Shown: piece after piece, positions 10,490 to 21,950 of the stretch
Layout: each line of letters opens with the position of its first letter
How positions within the stretch are numbered: the first letter of the stretch is position 1
Source: Daedaleopsis sinensis
Lineage: Eukaryota > Basidiomycota > Agaricomycetes > Polyporales > Polyporaceae
Length of the DNA stretch: 64,000 nucleotides
Reading direction: 5' to 3'
NCBI GenBank assembly: GCA_033807695.1
Contig: CM066302.1
Location: forward strand, 496,001-560,000
Position numbers and translations under genes: made by a program
The notes under the pieces: generated by a model
The model's database searches: none
Told to the model about the DNA's origin: nothing
The model's input: the letters and a program-made list of their open reading frames with translations, nothing else

Positions 10490-12330
10490 CCTTCAGAGGT
10501 CGGTACGCGCACGGGCATGTCTCTTCCTCATCCCCCTACTCCCGCCCACTATACCCTCCCTTCCTGTCGCCTCCATGCACCCGCCCGCGCAGCAGTGGGT
10601 TCTCACCGTCGTTCGCCCGTTGTAGACTGCTGACTCGGAACGGACGTTCGCAGACGGAGTCGTATTGCTCGTCCGGCGACGAGCGGGTGCTCGGAGACAC
10701 ACCGGCTCACGGAGCTCTCGCAGTCTGTGCGGTCCGTACCTTCCTTTGCGTATCAATGATAGACAGCCGACTACGGAGCTGACAGCTGTAGCAGATACGT
10801 ACCGTGGTGGATACGGGACACGTTCGCGACAGCCCGAACATGGGATCCCACTCGCTACATGGTCCCGGGACTCGGATGCGAACTTGGCGAGTCGATTCGT
10901 ACCTGTGTGTCATGCTGCACATGCAGAACTCCGGACCTACAGGAGCACTAGTCGGTCGGCGCGGGACGAGGCTCCGAGAGCCGTTTGCGGTACGTACCTT
11001 GCTCTGCATGTCTGTGATAGTCGGCTGACTTCGCAGTGAACATCAGTGGTCGCGGAGACAGGCCGTAGTGGCTACCGGATGCGACTAGTGGCCGGAAAAC
11101 GGCACGCACCTCGTTCAGGACGTTGTCCGGGGTTGCTGAGGTGAGTCGACCCATGTCATACGTCGCGCAACACGCACAGAGCCACATCCCAGTAGGGAGA
11201 GACGAGACGGCGCTGTGCGCCGTCTCCCGCCGCTGCTACCACCCTCACCATCTACACTCCCGACGTCATTATTCCCGTTGAACGACGCTACGGTACGTGA
11301 TCGCTGCGTCGTCTACCTGTGTACCATGGGGGTTTGACACGAGTCTCCGCAGGGTGAGAGCTGCGCAAGGGCCAAGGACGACGAGCGCGCGACGTCCAGA
11401 AGAACCCCACGCGATGGTACGTACGCACCACTGTGAACCACCCGCGCCGGATCACTGAGTTCTGCTCAGGGCGGCTGTTCGCTGTGTTCCCACAACTCGG
11501 TCGCGACACGACGGTACGTACCCGTACCCACCCTCATCATCAGCCTATCCAACGTGTAACGCTGACACGACGTACCTAGGCTCCCGGCTGCGCCCATATG
11601 CGAAGCCCGAGGCGGCGAGTCCTGCGCAGTGCGTCTGAGGCTCAGGTAAGTAGCACGCATCAGCGTCCGCCGCACGAGACATGCTAAGTCGAGCTCACCC
11701 GCCAGGAACCTGCGGATTCGAAAGACGGGGAGACGAGACGGTGCCCCTCGTCCTCGTCGCCGTCCTCTCCCGCTCCCGCGGTACGTGCCCGCCATGACAA
11801 CACCCGAGATCGCGTCCGGTGACGCTCTCTACAGCGGCGACCTGATCGTCTTCCCGACGCTGTGGAGCGTTAGCGTGCGCCCGCAGCCTCCGGTACGCTC
11901 GGGAACGCAGATGGCAGGTGGACGGTACGTGCGCCCTCCGTATGGCCCAAGGCCCGCTGACGCAGAGGCAGACGAGCAGGGGGACCGCGACGGCGTGGCG
12001 CTCCGTGTGTCCGTCACGGTACGCGTTCGAGCGCGCAGGCGCGACGATGGTCTCTTGCGGACGGTACGTGGGCGGCATCACGACACCCGAGCTCGCTCTC
12101 TACAGCGCCGCCCTCGTCGTCTTCCCGACGCCGCGAGGGAGCGTTCGCGTGCGCCCGCAGTCTCCGGCACACTCGGGCACGCACGCACCGCGCATTCGGA
12201 CGGTACGCGCGCACTCCTCGTTTCTCCGACCCGCTGACGCGAGGAGGACGTGTACCGTGTAGGGGCGCGCGACGGCGTGCTGCTGTGTGTGTAAGTGTCA
12301 GTCCGCGGTCGAGCCCGCCGGTACGCAGGC
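10490..12330 (+). other. Exon/intron-like stretch with repeated CGGTACGT donors, X1
   Basis: CGGTACGT or CGGTACGC occurs at 10988, 11291, 11512, 11779, 11890, 11923, 12017, 12062 and 12201, with a related TGGTACGTAC at 11415. Several are followed within 45-90 bp by a pyrimidine/AG acceptor-like end, for example 10990-11036 (ending TTCGCAG) and 11417-11470 (ending GCTCAG). A GTAAGT donor follows GGCTCAG at about 11645. The segments 11785-12035 and 12065-12300 are themselves diverged tandem copies. The putative exons share no consistent reading frame and X2 has in-frame stops in some. Candidate spliced non-coding RNA or a decayed multi-exon gene. Confidence 0.4.
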
Positions 12331-13039
12331 GGCGGCCGATCGCCTGAGGGCGCGTTCGCAGTGTGCCCCGCGGCCGACGTGTGTGAGCGGGGTGTGTGAG
12401 CGGGGTGCTCGACTTGGGCCACCCGGAGGGCCTCGGGGCGACGCTCGCCACCTGTAGAGTCGCGCAGCGCGGCGCGGCGCGTGAGTGAGTGTGTGAGCGA
12501 GTGCGTGCGCCTCCGCCGCGTGAGACGTGAGATTTCCCGGGTGTAGTTACGAGATACTCCGCCGCGTTGAGAGCGGCTCTGGTCTGTTTGAGACGCAGCC
12601 GTCGAGGGAGCGTCGCGCGACTAGCGAGCACGGTACCGAGCACATCGTGAGGACGACGCCCGGGTCGCAGCCGCGATCAGCAGCGGTTGGAGGACGTCCC
12701 CCGGCCCCGGGGTAGACGTGTCGCGTGGCGAGTGCGATGTCACGTCGTCCGGACCACCGTGACCTGATATCGGAGTAGATACGTCAGCGTGTACTAGTCT
12801 GCGTCGTACCGAGAAATGAAATGCGTACCGTTGTTGCGAAACGATGGCCGAGTCTGGTCTACTCTCATTGGTGCGATTCCGTCGTTCGGCGGACGTGGTG
12901 GCGTGACGGTCTCTATGACGAACGGACGCGGTCTGTACACACATAGAATGCGGGAGCCGCGAGGGAGCAGTCAGATGGAGAGCTCGAGCGAGCAGTTTGA
13001 TGCTGGCTACGCACCTTTGAGCGGCGGCCGCGAAAACGC

Positions 13040-13660
13040 GAATTTGAGACGGCCGACGAGGCTGCCCAAAAGGACAGGGCCGGGATGTGCATGAGCGGCG
13101 GTTCCGAGCGCAGCTTGCTCGAGGGCAACCGCTGCCCCCGATGTTGAGATATCGCACAATCCGTGGAGCGTGCCGTGAAAGCGCATGAAATGCGCTTTTC
13201 TTGATCTGCCCGGATCGCGGCGGGACTGCGGCGGACGCGTGGAGACGTTTGATGCGTGCTGGGAAGCGGTGTCAGCATGCGAGCGGACGGAAAACGAGAG
13301 AGACATGGCGGAATTTCGCACCTGTGTGACAGAGATGCGGCACTTGGGATGCAGACGAAGCTCCGAGCGACGGCCCACAGCGACAGGGCCGGGATCTGTA
13401 CGCGCGTTGCTACAGAGCGCAGGTTGTTTGAAGGCGGTAGCTGTCGCGTATGTTGAGATATACTGGATGCCAGTGTGGAGACCGCCACGAAATCGCATGC
13501 ATAAGATGCGAATTTCGAAACATGCTCGGAGCGCGGCGAGACGGCGACGGACGGCGGGAGCGTTTGATGCGTGCTGGGAAACGTTGTGAGCACGCAAGCG
13601 GACGAGGAACGAGTGAGTTTCGAACCTATGAAGCAGAGACGCGGCACTTGGGAACGGACA
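13040..13660. repeat. 309-bp tandem repeat, two diverged copies, X1
   Basis: The landmark ACAGGGCCGGGAT recurs at 13074 and 13383, a period of 309 bp (103 codons). TGATGCGTGCTGGGAA and GCACTTGGGA also recur at a similar spacing. The minus strand is open across both copies. The frame could be coding, but more than one minus-strand frame is open, so composition is a sufficient explanation. X2 carries the same pair at 21363 and 21672. Confidence 0.75.
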
Positions 13661-14300
13661 AAGGGGCATGCGCTGTGCGTCAGTGGCCGGTGGCGACGAT
13701 CGGAGACGCAAGCGGCTGCTGTCGAGTGGCGCTGGCATGGCGGAGGAAAGGCGGACGACGGCAGGGAGGTCGAGGGAAGTGCGAGGTGGTGGGGTTCAAG
13801 TTTGACGGCCTCGGACGGCGTGTTAGGAAGGCTGTATGCGAGTTAGGAAGTCGATTAGCACCACTATAGATTTAGATAGCATGTGTGAGTCAGAGACGAG
13901 ATGCGGAGTATATGCTATAGACTCACCAGTTTGGTGGGAACCGAGGTACTACCTGTGTAGGTGAAGCACGGAGTGCTCGCGGAGTGTGTTCTACTATGCA
14001 TACAGTTAGTTTTGCGAGAGCGGCAGCATTAATCGATAGAGCAGAGGTGGCGCATGGAGGGCGAGGGCGAGAGATGGCGGGGAACGAGCAGGTGCGGCGG
14101 ACTTGATAGCGAGAGAGACAGGGAGAAGGCAGACGGGCGAGCGTTGGTGATAGGGAGCGCGGCGGCGATTCGAGGGAGAGTGGTGACGAGCGCTGAGGCG
14201 ACGTCTGCCAGTGAGAGTGCAGCGCAGGAGATGAGAGCGGTGGACGAAGGTGGTCAAGCGCATATTGAGGCATGCGCATACGTCATCGGAGGCGGCGGAG

Positions 14301-14407
14301 GAGATCGGATGCACCTGTCAATCAGTTCTGCAGCGAGGATGTGTACTCAGTCATCTGTCTCGCTCTCTGTTCTCTCACTCACCGAGGGGGAGGATTTGGG
14401 AGGCCAT
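14301..14407 (-). pseudogene. LSM5 5' fragment, P2 copy
   Basis: Contains the LSM5 first exon (start codon at 14405-14407) with its GTGAGT-type donor, a diverged intron 1 and the first codons of exon 2 (ELIDRCI). Homology ends at about 14301 and the frame continues into X1-derived Pro-rich sequence to a stop. The Sm motifs are missing, so it cannot make LSm5. Confidence 0.85.
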
Positions 14408-15915
14408 GTCGTGGTGGTCTGGACCGTGAATTCGTTTGAACGCTCCCAATCTGGATCCTCACAATCGCGGCTAGAGCGGCGCCTAGCGCACTCAGTTGCT
14501 CCTTCCTTCTCGACCACCATGAACTCTCCAACCCTCTAGACCGGGCGCGCGCGGCCGCTCGACGCATACACCCACCGCGGCGACTCGCGCCCTTGCCCCG
14601 GTCGACTTGCAACAACCGGACTCTGTACAGATCTCCGACATACATAGCTGTGGCCGGCTGCCCAGGCGCCCAGTGCCCAAGGGCGCGCGATGCACAGCAC
14701 GCACAGCATTGATCTGAAGCTTTCTCCGATAGTCATTCATTGCGAGAGGACTGAAGGGTGTAAGTAACATTAGACTGGGGCGATCAGGACATCGATACTG
14801 CTCGGCGGGCCCGGTGGCCGACGTGAGAAGGTCCGCGTCCAATCTCGAGGATCTTACCATCACCAGGCCGCAACGTTAGTGCACCTTCGTTCTCGACTCT
14901 TGGGCGGGCATCGATGAATCATGAGACGAGGTTCGTACTTACCTGCTCAGGAATGTGCGTAGGGCGACGCTGACTGTGACCTGTGCAAACTTCAGTGCCG
15001 CGATCGCGCCGTCGGGATATTGCGCGCCACCGACGCACTGAGCGACGACAGCGCTACGGCTCGGAGAAGCGGGCGGGGAGTCACAAGTCACAGGGGAGGA
15101 CGGGACTCGGGAGGGTCAAAATTAATAGATGAGATGGCGGGCGCACAGCTGAGATGGGTGGCCGATGATGGCCTCTGACGGCCACGCGCGGCCACCGACA
15201 TGTGAGTGTTGCACGCGCTTCGATTCCCTCTTAAACTTAGGCACAGTCCATCCGGGGCCTCGCGCTCTCCTTCCCTTCCCCTTGTCCTCTTCCCAACTCC
15301 TGCTCCTCCTCCTCCTCCTCCTCCCCCTTTCCCTACCTTCCACCTTCCCTGACTTGCGCCCGCCCGCAGAGCGCAGAGCCACCATCGGCGCTAGGGTTTC
15401 CAGTTAACTACCCCTGTCCTATTTTCCGACCACCCCTCCTCACTCCTCCCGATGTCCTCAAGCCCATATGAGCCCGTGCGCGGGAGCATCATCGACTCCT
15501 CCGCCGCACCCACCCCGCGCGGCTCCGAGTACCTCGCCCCGCCCACCGGCCCCCACCCCGACCGCTCGCTCGCATCCACCCCGGCCGACAACTCCCCGTT
15601 CCTGCCCGGGAACACCAAGGAAAACTACAGCGACGAGTCGCGGGACGGCCCCGCGCGCCCCGTACACAAGCGGCCCCTCTTCTGGCTCCTCACCGCGGGC
15701 GGGATCGCGATCATCGTCCTCGCCGTCGTCCTCCCCGTCTACTTCGTGGTCATCAAGCCGAATCAGCACAACGCGACCTCGGGCAGCGCTGCGTCGGGCT
15801 CGAGCGGCAGCTCCGGCTCAAATCCCTCCGGCGGCAAGTCTGGCTCGAATGGCTCGGGCCCGACGGCCGCGTTCGCGACGGGCGGAGACGGCAGCACGGT
15901 CACGAAAGAGGATGG
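14301..15915. repeat. Array unit P2 (second copy)
   Basis: Second copy of the LSM5-promoter-glucanase exon 1 segment, flanked by X1 on the left and X2 on the right. It is very close to P1 but has small indels, for example 3 bp missing near 14966 and a change of TCTCTACC to TCTTACC at the putative leader-intron acceptor. Confidence 0.9.
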
Positions 15916-15994
15916 TGGAAGTACGTACTTGAGGGCGGGGTGCATGTACGTTAGACGCGGAATATATTTTGTTGAAACGTCCGGGGAGAGTTGA
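15452..15994 (+). pseudogene. Truncated glucanase first exon, copy 2
   Basis: Same structure as the copy at 7041: 180 codons with tail, membrane helix and Gly/Ser linker, then a break at 15915 into the X tail. The unrelated tail differs from copy 1 by one residue change (Gly to Arg), so the open frame survived in both copies. No catalytic domain is present. Confidence 0.8.
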
Positions 15995-16906
15995 CGAGAT
16001 AGGGAGTGTTCTGGGACATAAAGAAAAGTGGGAGCCGTGTCCGCTATGGTGTGGCCCGCACAGCTCGCGCGCGAGGATGCAGCTCTCCCGTGAGTGCGCT
16101 GCTCTGCGCTGTGGACGTGCTCGCGGACCAGAGAGCCAGGAGCTGTGGACGAGGACTCGAGGTGAGCAGTATCCCTGTATTTTGTGCTGTAACTTGTAAA
16201 CTAAGCTATCCTACCCGCAGAGATTGCGCGAGCGCGATCGCACTTGTCCGGGTGCCGTCACAGTGTCGGATCACACCCACGACGAAACCACTCCGCTCGC
16301 TTGCGCACGCCCGCCGCGCTGAACCCGTTCGTCGCCGCCCTCTCGGTGTACCGTGGCCCGCACTGCGCAGGCTTCGAACGGTAGACTCCTGGGCTGCATT
16401 TCGCCGTTTGGTGAGCCTTTCGTGACTCGGAACGACCGCTCGAATGCTGAAGGCACGGACTGGTCCTTGGAAACCACCAGGGGGCTCGCTTCCGATGGTG
16501 CGAGATCCCGGAGCATGCCCGGTCGATCGGGGATCCTGATTCGCACATGAATAGGGCCCTGCGCCGTCGCGGACGCCACTTTAGCCCGCTGGAGGGCCTT
16601 CGCGCACTCTCGCGGCGGGAATGGCTGAGTGCTGCCCATGGTGGCTGGGTGCAGCTGTTCACTCGGTACACACTCGACGCGGTGAGCAGGACTGCGTTGC
16701 ATTTCGTCGAGTGGGTATTCTAATATGCGCGCACAGGAAGATAGACCGACACAGCGGGATTCGCACGGCGGTACGAGCGAGTTACGACACGAGCGGGAGG
16801 TACCGACCACGCGGCGACTCCCTTCCGAACCCTACCGTGTGGTTAGCACGCGAGAACTCCGCCGTCGACGTACTCATTCCGAACTCGCTGTATAGTACCG
16901 TACACC

Positions 16907-17530
16907 CTAGCCCTCGAACTCGCTCGCCACCTCGTCCATCTCGTCCATCTCGTCCAAGACCAGCTTCGGCGTGATCGCGCCCAGCCTCTTCCGCTTCAGA
17001 GGCAGCCCGAGTGGGTTCGTGACCGGACGTGCCCGTGCCCTCCCCATGTCGTCCCGCGGGTACGGACCCCAGCACTGCGGCGCCGGCAGCTCCAGTGGAA
17101 CTCCCGGACACACGTCCATCGGCCGCCGCTTCGCAAGGTCGATGTCGTCGCTGTTCGCGTCGACAAACCGCAGCGTGCCCGCGTTCCACAGGTCGAACAG
17201 GAACTGAATGATGGGCTCACCGCCCGGGACATCGCTCAGGTTCGCGAACGGCACCTCCGCCCACACCGGCCATCCAATCATCTTCTTCCGCCGCCGGTAG
17301 ACAACTCCCTTGGCGTATCCGCGCGGCGTCCATTTCATCTTCGCCTTCGGGTCTCCGCTTTTCTGGGCTGCAGTGCCGGTCAGCAGCTGGAGAATGAGAC
17401 AGTTTTGCAGGTACGTACCGAGGTCTGCATCTATGAGGCCCCTCAGCGTGGCTCGAAGAATGATGAGCCTGCTCGGAGGCTTCTTTGCCCTCGACGATTG
17501 CGGCGGTGTGGTTCTGCGCTCGGCGGGCAT
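16907..17530 (-). CDS. Hypothetical fungal protein, X2 copy
   Basis: Paralogue of the gene at 8487-9115. Exons 17419-17530 and 16907-17367 give 190 residues; the 51-nt intron is a multiple of three and free of stops, so the genomic frame also reads through. Compared with the X1 copy it lacks two residues near the N-terminus (MPAERR against MPADSERR). Over the gene roughly 45 differences in about 560 bp separate the copies, whereas the bases just outside are nearly identical. Many differences change amino acids, for example NIMDGDL to LIDADL. Conserved blocks such as KWTPRGYAKGVVYRRR and PGGEP are kept. Function is not recognised. Confidence 0.7.
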   Translation of the reverse strand: MPAERRTTPPQSSRAKKPPSRLIILRATLRGLIDADLGTYLQNCLILQLLTGTAAQKSGDPKAKMKWTPRGYAKGVVYRRRKKMIGWPVWAEVPFANLSDVPGGEPIIQFLFDLWNAGTLRFVDANSDDIDLAKRRPMDVCPGVPLELPAPQCWGPYPRDDMGRARARPVTNPLGLPLKRKRLGAITPKLVLDEMDEMDEVASEFEG

Positions 17531-18708
17531 GGTGGGTGAGTGGGACGGTACGACGTGGACTCGGATGGGAGCAGAGCGGGACCGCATGTACGATTCCACC
17601 CCGAAATATCATTGAAGTCGCTGGGCGGTTCTCTCCTTCACAACGACGCGAGGAACCGTACCGTAGCACGTGAATCCGGAATCTCCACATGACCGCTCAT
17701 CCTGTTATGCGAGATATGAGATATGTTAAACTCTACGCTCGAATTGGCGCAAGGAAGCGACCCTGATGATCACACAAATATACTCTAACCCTCGGCTAAT
17801 GAGTGGAGAGTCAAGACCATCTTGGCTCGGAAAAACACCCCGGGATATACCCTTCAACTTGTCGCTACTGACTGCCTGGTATGAAATGCATTAGACTAGT
17901 AGTAATATCTAGATCTACCGTACACATCACATATCATAAGAGCACGACAGTCGAAGTACTAAGTAAGGCTCCCGGCAGCTCTCATGTGCCACTCGCACCG
18001 CCCAGCGCGCCGCACTAGTACCAATCAAGTGTATTCCGCGATACCCGAAGGGTTAGTAGTAGCGGAGTGGGGCCCGGTTGCCTGAGGGTCTGCCCGGAGG
18101 GATGCCGAAACAGTGATTGTCTTGGAGACAAGGGTCAGTGATAGCAGCATGAATCTTCGACTGGGCGGCACGTCCAATTATCTGACATTATGCACAGATT
18201 TACTACTAGTAGTTACACACGCACAGTGGGTCTGAACAGAGCAGTGTGCGACATTGTATGATCAGATGACTTCCCACAAACCGTGTGGCAACCGAGTCGG
18301 AGTGGATACTCTAGAGTCTAGACTAGTACGGTATCTGACGCTCGAAATAAATGTGTACCGAGATCCAGGGTTGCATGGTGATAAATTGTACCTAGTCGTT
18401 CACACGGCGGAGATGCTGAGAGTGAGTAAAAATGTCGGTACCATCCTTGTCCGAGTCCAGTGCTCTCGAACACATGTGCATCTTCCTGCTCTTCCTGAAA
18501 TTCACCACCGAGCCATGTACATATACAGTGCTCGCCGGATGCGCGGCCAGTCGGACTCCGTACGTCCAAAGAAACTCGCCCGCAATGTCCGGCCCACCGC
18601 CCTCTTAGTGGAGACATGAAACACCAAGCTCACAGGTCGCGGTGCAACTAGTGCAGAGTGGAGAGCTGGTGGAGAGCCGAGTGGGCGAGGCGACGGCTGT
18701 TGCGAGGA

Positions 18709-18764
18709 CCCTGGATAACCACTAGCGCTATCACGACGGTGATGCCGCTAGTGGTTATTCAGGG
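18709..18764. repeat. Near-perfect 26-bp-arm hairpin in X2
   Basis: Counterpart of 10367-10422. Arms 18709-18734 and 18739-18764, loop GACG. One additional arm mismatch (GCGCTATC against GCGGTATC in X1). Confidence 0.85.
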
Positions 18765-18839
18765 CGGCCGCCGCGCACCGTGCGGATATGCGAGCCGACC
18801 TGCCCGGAACTTGCGAGGTACAAAGGGCTTGAGAGGTCG

Positions 18840-20650
18840 GTACGCGCACGGGCATGTCTCTTCCTCATCCCCCTACTCCCGCCCACTATTCCCTCCCTTC
18901 CTGTCGCCTCCATACACCCGCCCGCGCAGCAGTGAGTTCTCACCGTCGTTCGCCCGTTGTACACTGCTGAACGGACGTTCGCAGACGGAGTCGTAGTGCT
19001 CGTCCGGCGACGAGCGGGTGCTCGGAGACACACCGGCTCATGGAGCTCTCGCAGTCTGTGCGGTACGTACCTTCCCTTGCGTATCAGTGAGACAGCCGAC
19101 TGCGAAGCTGACAACTGTAACAGATACGTACCGTGGTGGATACGGGACACGTTCGCGACAGCCCGAACATGGGATCCCACTCGCTACATGGTCCCGGGAC
19201 TCGGATGCGAACTTGGCGAGTCGATTCGTACCTGTGTATTATGCTGCACATGCAGAACTCCGAACCTACAGGTGCACTAGTCGGTCGGCGCGGGACGAGG
19301 CTCCGAGAGCCGTTTGCGGTACGTACCTTGCTCTGCATGTCTGTGATAGTCGGCTGACTTGGCAGTTAATATCAGTGTTCGCGGAGACGGGACGTAGTGG
19401 CTACCGGATGCGACTGGTGGCCGGAGAATGGCACGCACCTCGCTCAGGACGTTGTCCGGGGTTGCTGAGGTGAGTCGACCCATGTCATACGTCGCGCAAC
19501 ACGCACAGATCCACATTCCAGCAGGGAGAGACGCGACGGCGCTGTGCGTCGTCTCCCGCCGCTGCTACCACCCTCACCATCTACACTCCCGACGTCGTTA
19601 TTCCCGTTGAACGACGCTACGGTACGTGATCGCTGCGTCGTCTACCTGTGTACCATGGGGGTTTGACACGAGTCTCCGCAGGGTGAGAGCTGCGCAAGGG
19701 CCAAAAACGACGAGCGCGCGACGTCCAGAAGAGCCCCACGCGATGGTACGTACGCGACACTGAACCACCCGCGCCGGATCACTGAGTTCTGCTCAGGGCG
19801 GCTGTTCGCTGTGTTCCCACAACTCGGTCGCGACACGACGGTACGTACCCACCTCATCATCAGCCTATGCAACGTGTAACGCTGACACGACGTACCTAGG
19901 TTCCCGGCTGCGCCCATATGCGAAGCCCGAGGCGGCGAGTCCTGCGCAGTGCGTCTGAGGCTCAGGTAAGTAGCACGCATCAGCGTCCGCCGCACGAGAC
20001 ATGCTAAGTCGAGCTCACCCGCCAGGAACCTGCGGATTCGAAAGACGGGGAGACGAGACGGTGCCCCTCGTCCTCGTCGCCGTCCTCTCCCGCTCCCGCG
20101 GTACGTGCCCGCCATGACAACACCCGAGATCGCGTCCGGTGACGCTCTCTACAGCGGCGACCTCGTCGTCTTCCCGACGCTGTGGAGCGTTAGCGTGCGC
20201 CCGCAGCCTCCGGTACGCTCGGGAACGCAGATGGCAGGTGGACGGTACGTGCGCCCTCCGTATGTCCCCAAGCCCCGCTGACGCAGAGGCAGACGAGCAG
20301 GGGGACAGCGACGGCGTGACGCTCCGTGTGTCCGTCACGGTACGCGTTCGAGTGCGCAGGCGCGACGATGGTCTCTTGCGGACGGTACGTGCGCGCCATC
20401 ACGACACCCGAGCTCGCTCTCTACAGCGCCGCCCTCGTCGTCTTCCCGACGCCGCGAGGGAGCGTTCGCGTGCGCCCGCAGTCTCCGGCACACTCGGGCA
20501 CGCACGCACCGCGCATTCGGACGGTACGTGCGCACTCCGCGTTTCTCCGACCCGCTGACGCGAGGAGGACGTGTACCGTGTAGGGGCGCGCGACGGCGTG
20601 CTGCTGTGTGTGTAAGTGTCAGTCCGCGGTCGAGCCCGCCGGTACGCAGG
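18840..20650 (+). other. Exon/intron-like stretch with CGGTACGT donors, X2
   Basis: Counterpart of 10490-12330. Donor-like motifs and several acceptor-like ends are preserved, and the first donor here reads GCGGTACGTACC where X1 has GCGGTCCGTACC. Exon-like pieces carry frame-breaking changes relative to X1 (for example a TAG at about 18992 where X1 has TAT), arguing against a conserved protein. Confidence 0.4.
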
Positions 20651-21329
20651 CGGCGGCCGATCGCCTGAGGGCGCGGCCGCAGCGCAGCGACGTGTGTGAG
20701 CGGGCTGCTCGACTTGGGCCACCCGGAGGGCCTCGGGGCGACGCTCGCCACCTGTAGAGTCGCGCAGCGCGGCGCGTGAGTGAGTGTGTGAGTGTGTGAG
20801 CGAGTGCGCCGCGTGAGACGTGAGGATGCCCGTGTAGTTACGACGTACCACCGCGTTGAGAGCGGCTCTGGTCTGTTTGAGACGCAGCCGTCGAGGGAGC
20901 GTCGCGCGACTAGCGAGCACGGTACCGAGCGCATCGTGACGACGACGCCCGCGTCGCAGCCGCGATCAGCAGCGGTGGGAAGTCGTCCCCCGGCCCCGGG
21001 GTAGACGTGTCGCGTGGCGAGTGCGATGTCACGTCGTCCGGACCACCGTGAGCTAATTTCGGAGTCGATAGGTCAGCGTGTACTAGTCTGCGTCGTACCG
21101 AGAAATGAAATGCGTACCGTCGTTGCGAAACGATGGCAGAGTCTGGTCTACTCTCATTGGTCGAATTCCGGCATTTGTTGGACGCAGGGGCGCGACGGTC
21201 TGTAGGACGAAGGGCCGCGGTCTGGACACACATAGAATGCGGGAGCCGCAAGGGAGCAGTCAGATGGAGAGCTCGAGCGAGCAGTTTGATGCTGGCTACG
21301 CACCTTTGACCGGCGGCCGCGAAATCGCG

Positions 21330-21950
21330 AATTCGAGACGGCCGACGAGACGGCCCAAAAGGACAGGGCCGGGATGTGCATGAGCGTCGCTTCGGAACGC
21401 AGCTTGCTCGAGGGCAACAGCTGCCCCCGATGTTGAGATATCGCAGAATCCGGGGAGCGTGCCGTGAAATCGCATGAAATGCACATTTCTCGACCTGCTC
21501 GGATCGCGGCGGGGCGGCGGCGGACGCGTGGAGACGTTCGATGCGTGCTGGGAAGCGGTGTCAGCATGCGAGCGGACGGAAAACGAGAGAGACATGGCGG
21601 AATTTCGCACCTGTGAGGCAGAGATGCGGCACTTGGGATGCAGACGAAGCTCCGAGCGACGGCCCACGGCGACAGGGCCGGGATCTGTATGCGCGTCGCT
21701 ATAGAGCGCAGGTTGTTTGAGGGCGGTAGCTGTCGCGTATGCTGAGATATACCGGGTGCTGTGGAGACTGCCATGAAATCGGGTGAGATGCGAATTTCGA
21801 GACATGCTCGGAGCGCGGCGAGACGGCGGGGAGCGTTCGATGCGTGCTGGGAAGAGCTGTTAGGACGCGTGCGGACGAGGAACGAGTGAGTTTCGAACCT
21901 ATGAAGCAGAGACGCGGCACTTGGGAACGGACAAAGGGGCATGCGCTGTG
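21330..21950. repeat. 309-bp tandem repeat, two diverged copies, X2
   Basis: ACAGGGCCGGGAT occurs at about 21363 and 21672, again 309 bp apart. The minus strand is open over both units, as in X1. Confidence 0.75.

Larger units (their letters stand above)
7505..14300. repeat. Array spacer X1 (6.8 kb)
   Basis: Spacer between P1 and P2, repeated as X2 at 15916-22573. Parts such as 8330-8480 are almost identical to X2, while others (about 9400-9850) have many indels. It holds a small minus-strand gene (8487-9115), a strong hairpin (10367-10422), a stretch with regularly spaced CGGTACGT splice-donor-like motifs (10490-12320) and a 309-bp tandem repeat (about 13040-13660). No transposase, helicase or reverse transcriptase frame was seen and no terminal inverted repeat was recognised. 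Confidence 0.85.

Noticed and set aside
10988..12320. Regularly spaced CGGTACGT motifs as a CRISPR-like or iteron array
   Set aside because: The motif is only 8-10 bp, spacing is irregular, spacers are not uniform and the genome is eukaryotic. Splice-donor resemblance fits better.
12014..12643. 209-codon minus-strand frame in X1
   Set aside because: Arg/Ala-rich, overlaps other open frames on both strands and is rearranged in X2; no sign of selection for a protein.
7505..14300. X as an autonomous Helitron or other large transposon
   Set aside because: No Rep/helicase, transposase or reverse transcriptase frame and no diagnostic ends. Its borders are explained by homology with LSM5 and the glucanase instead.
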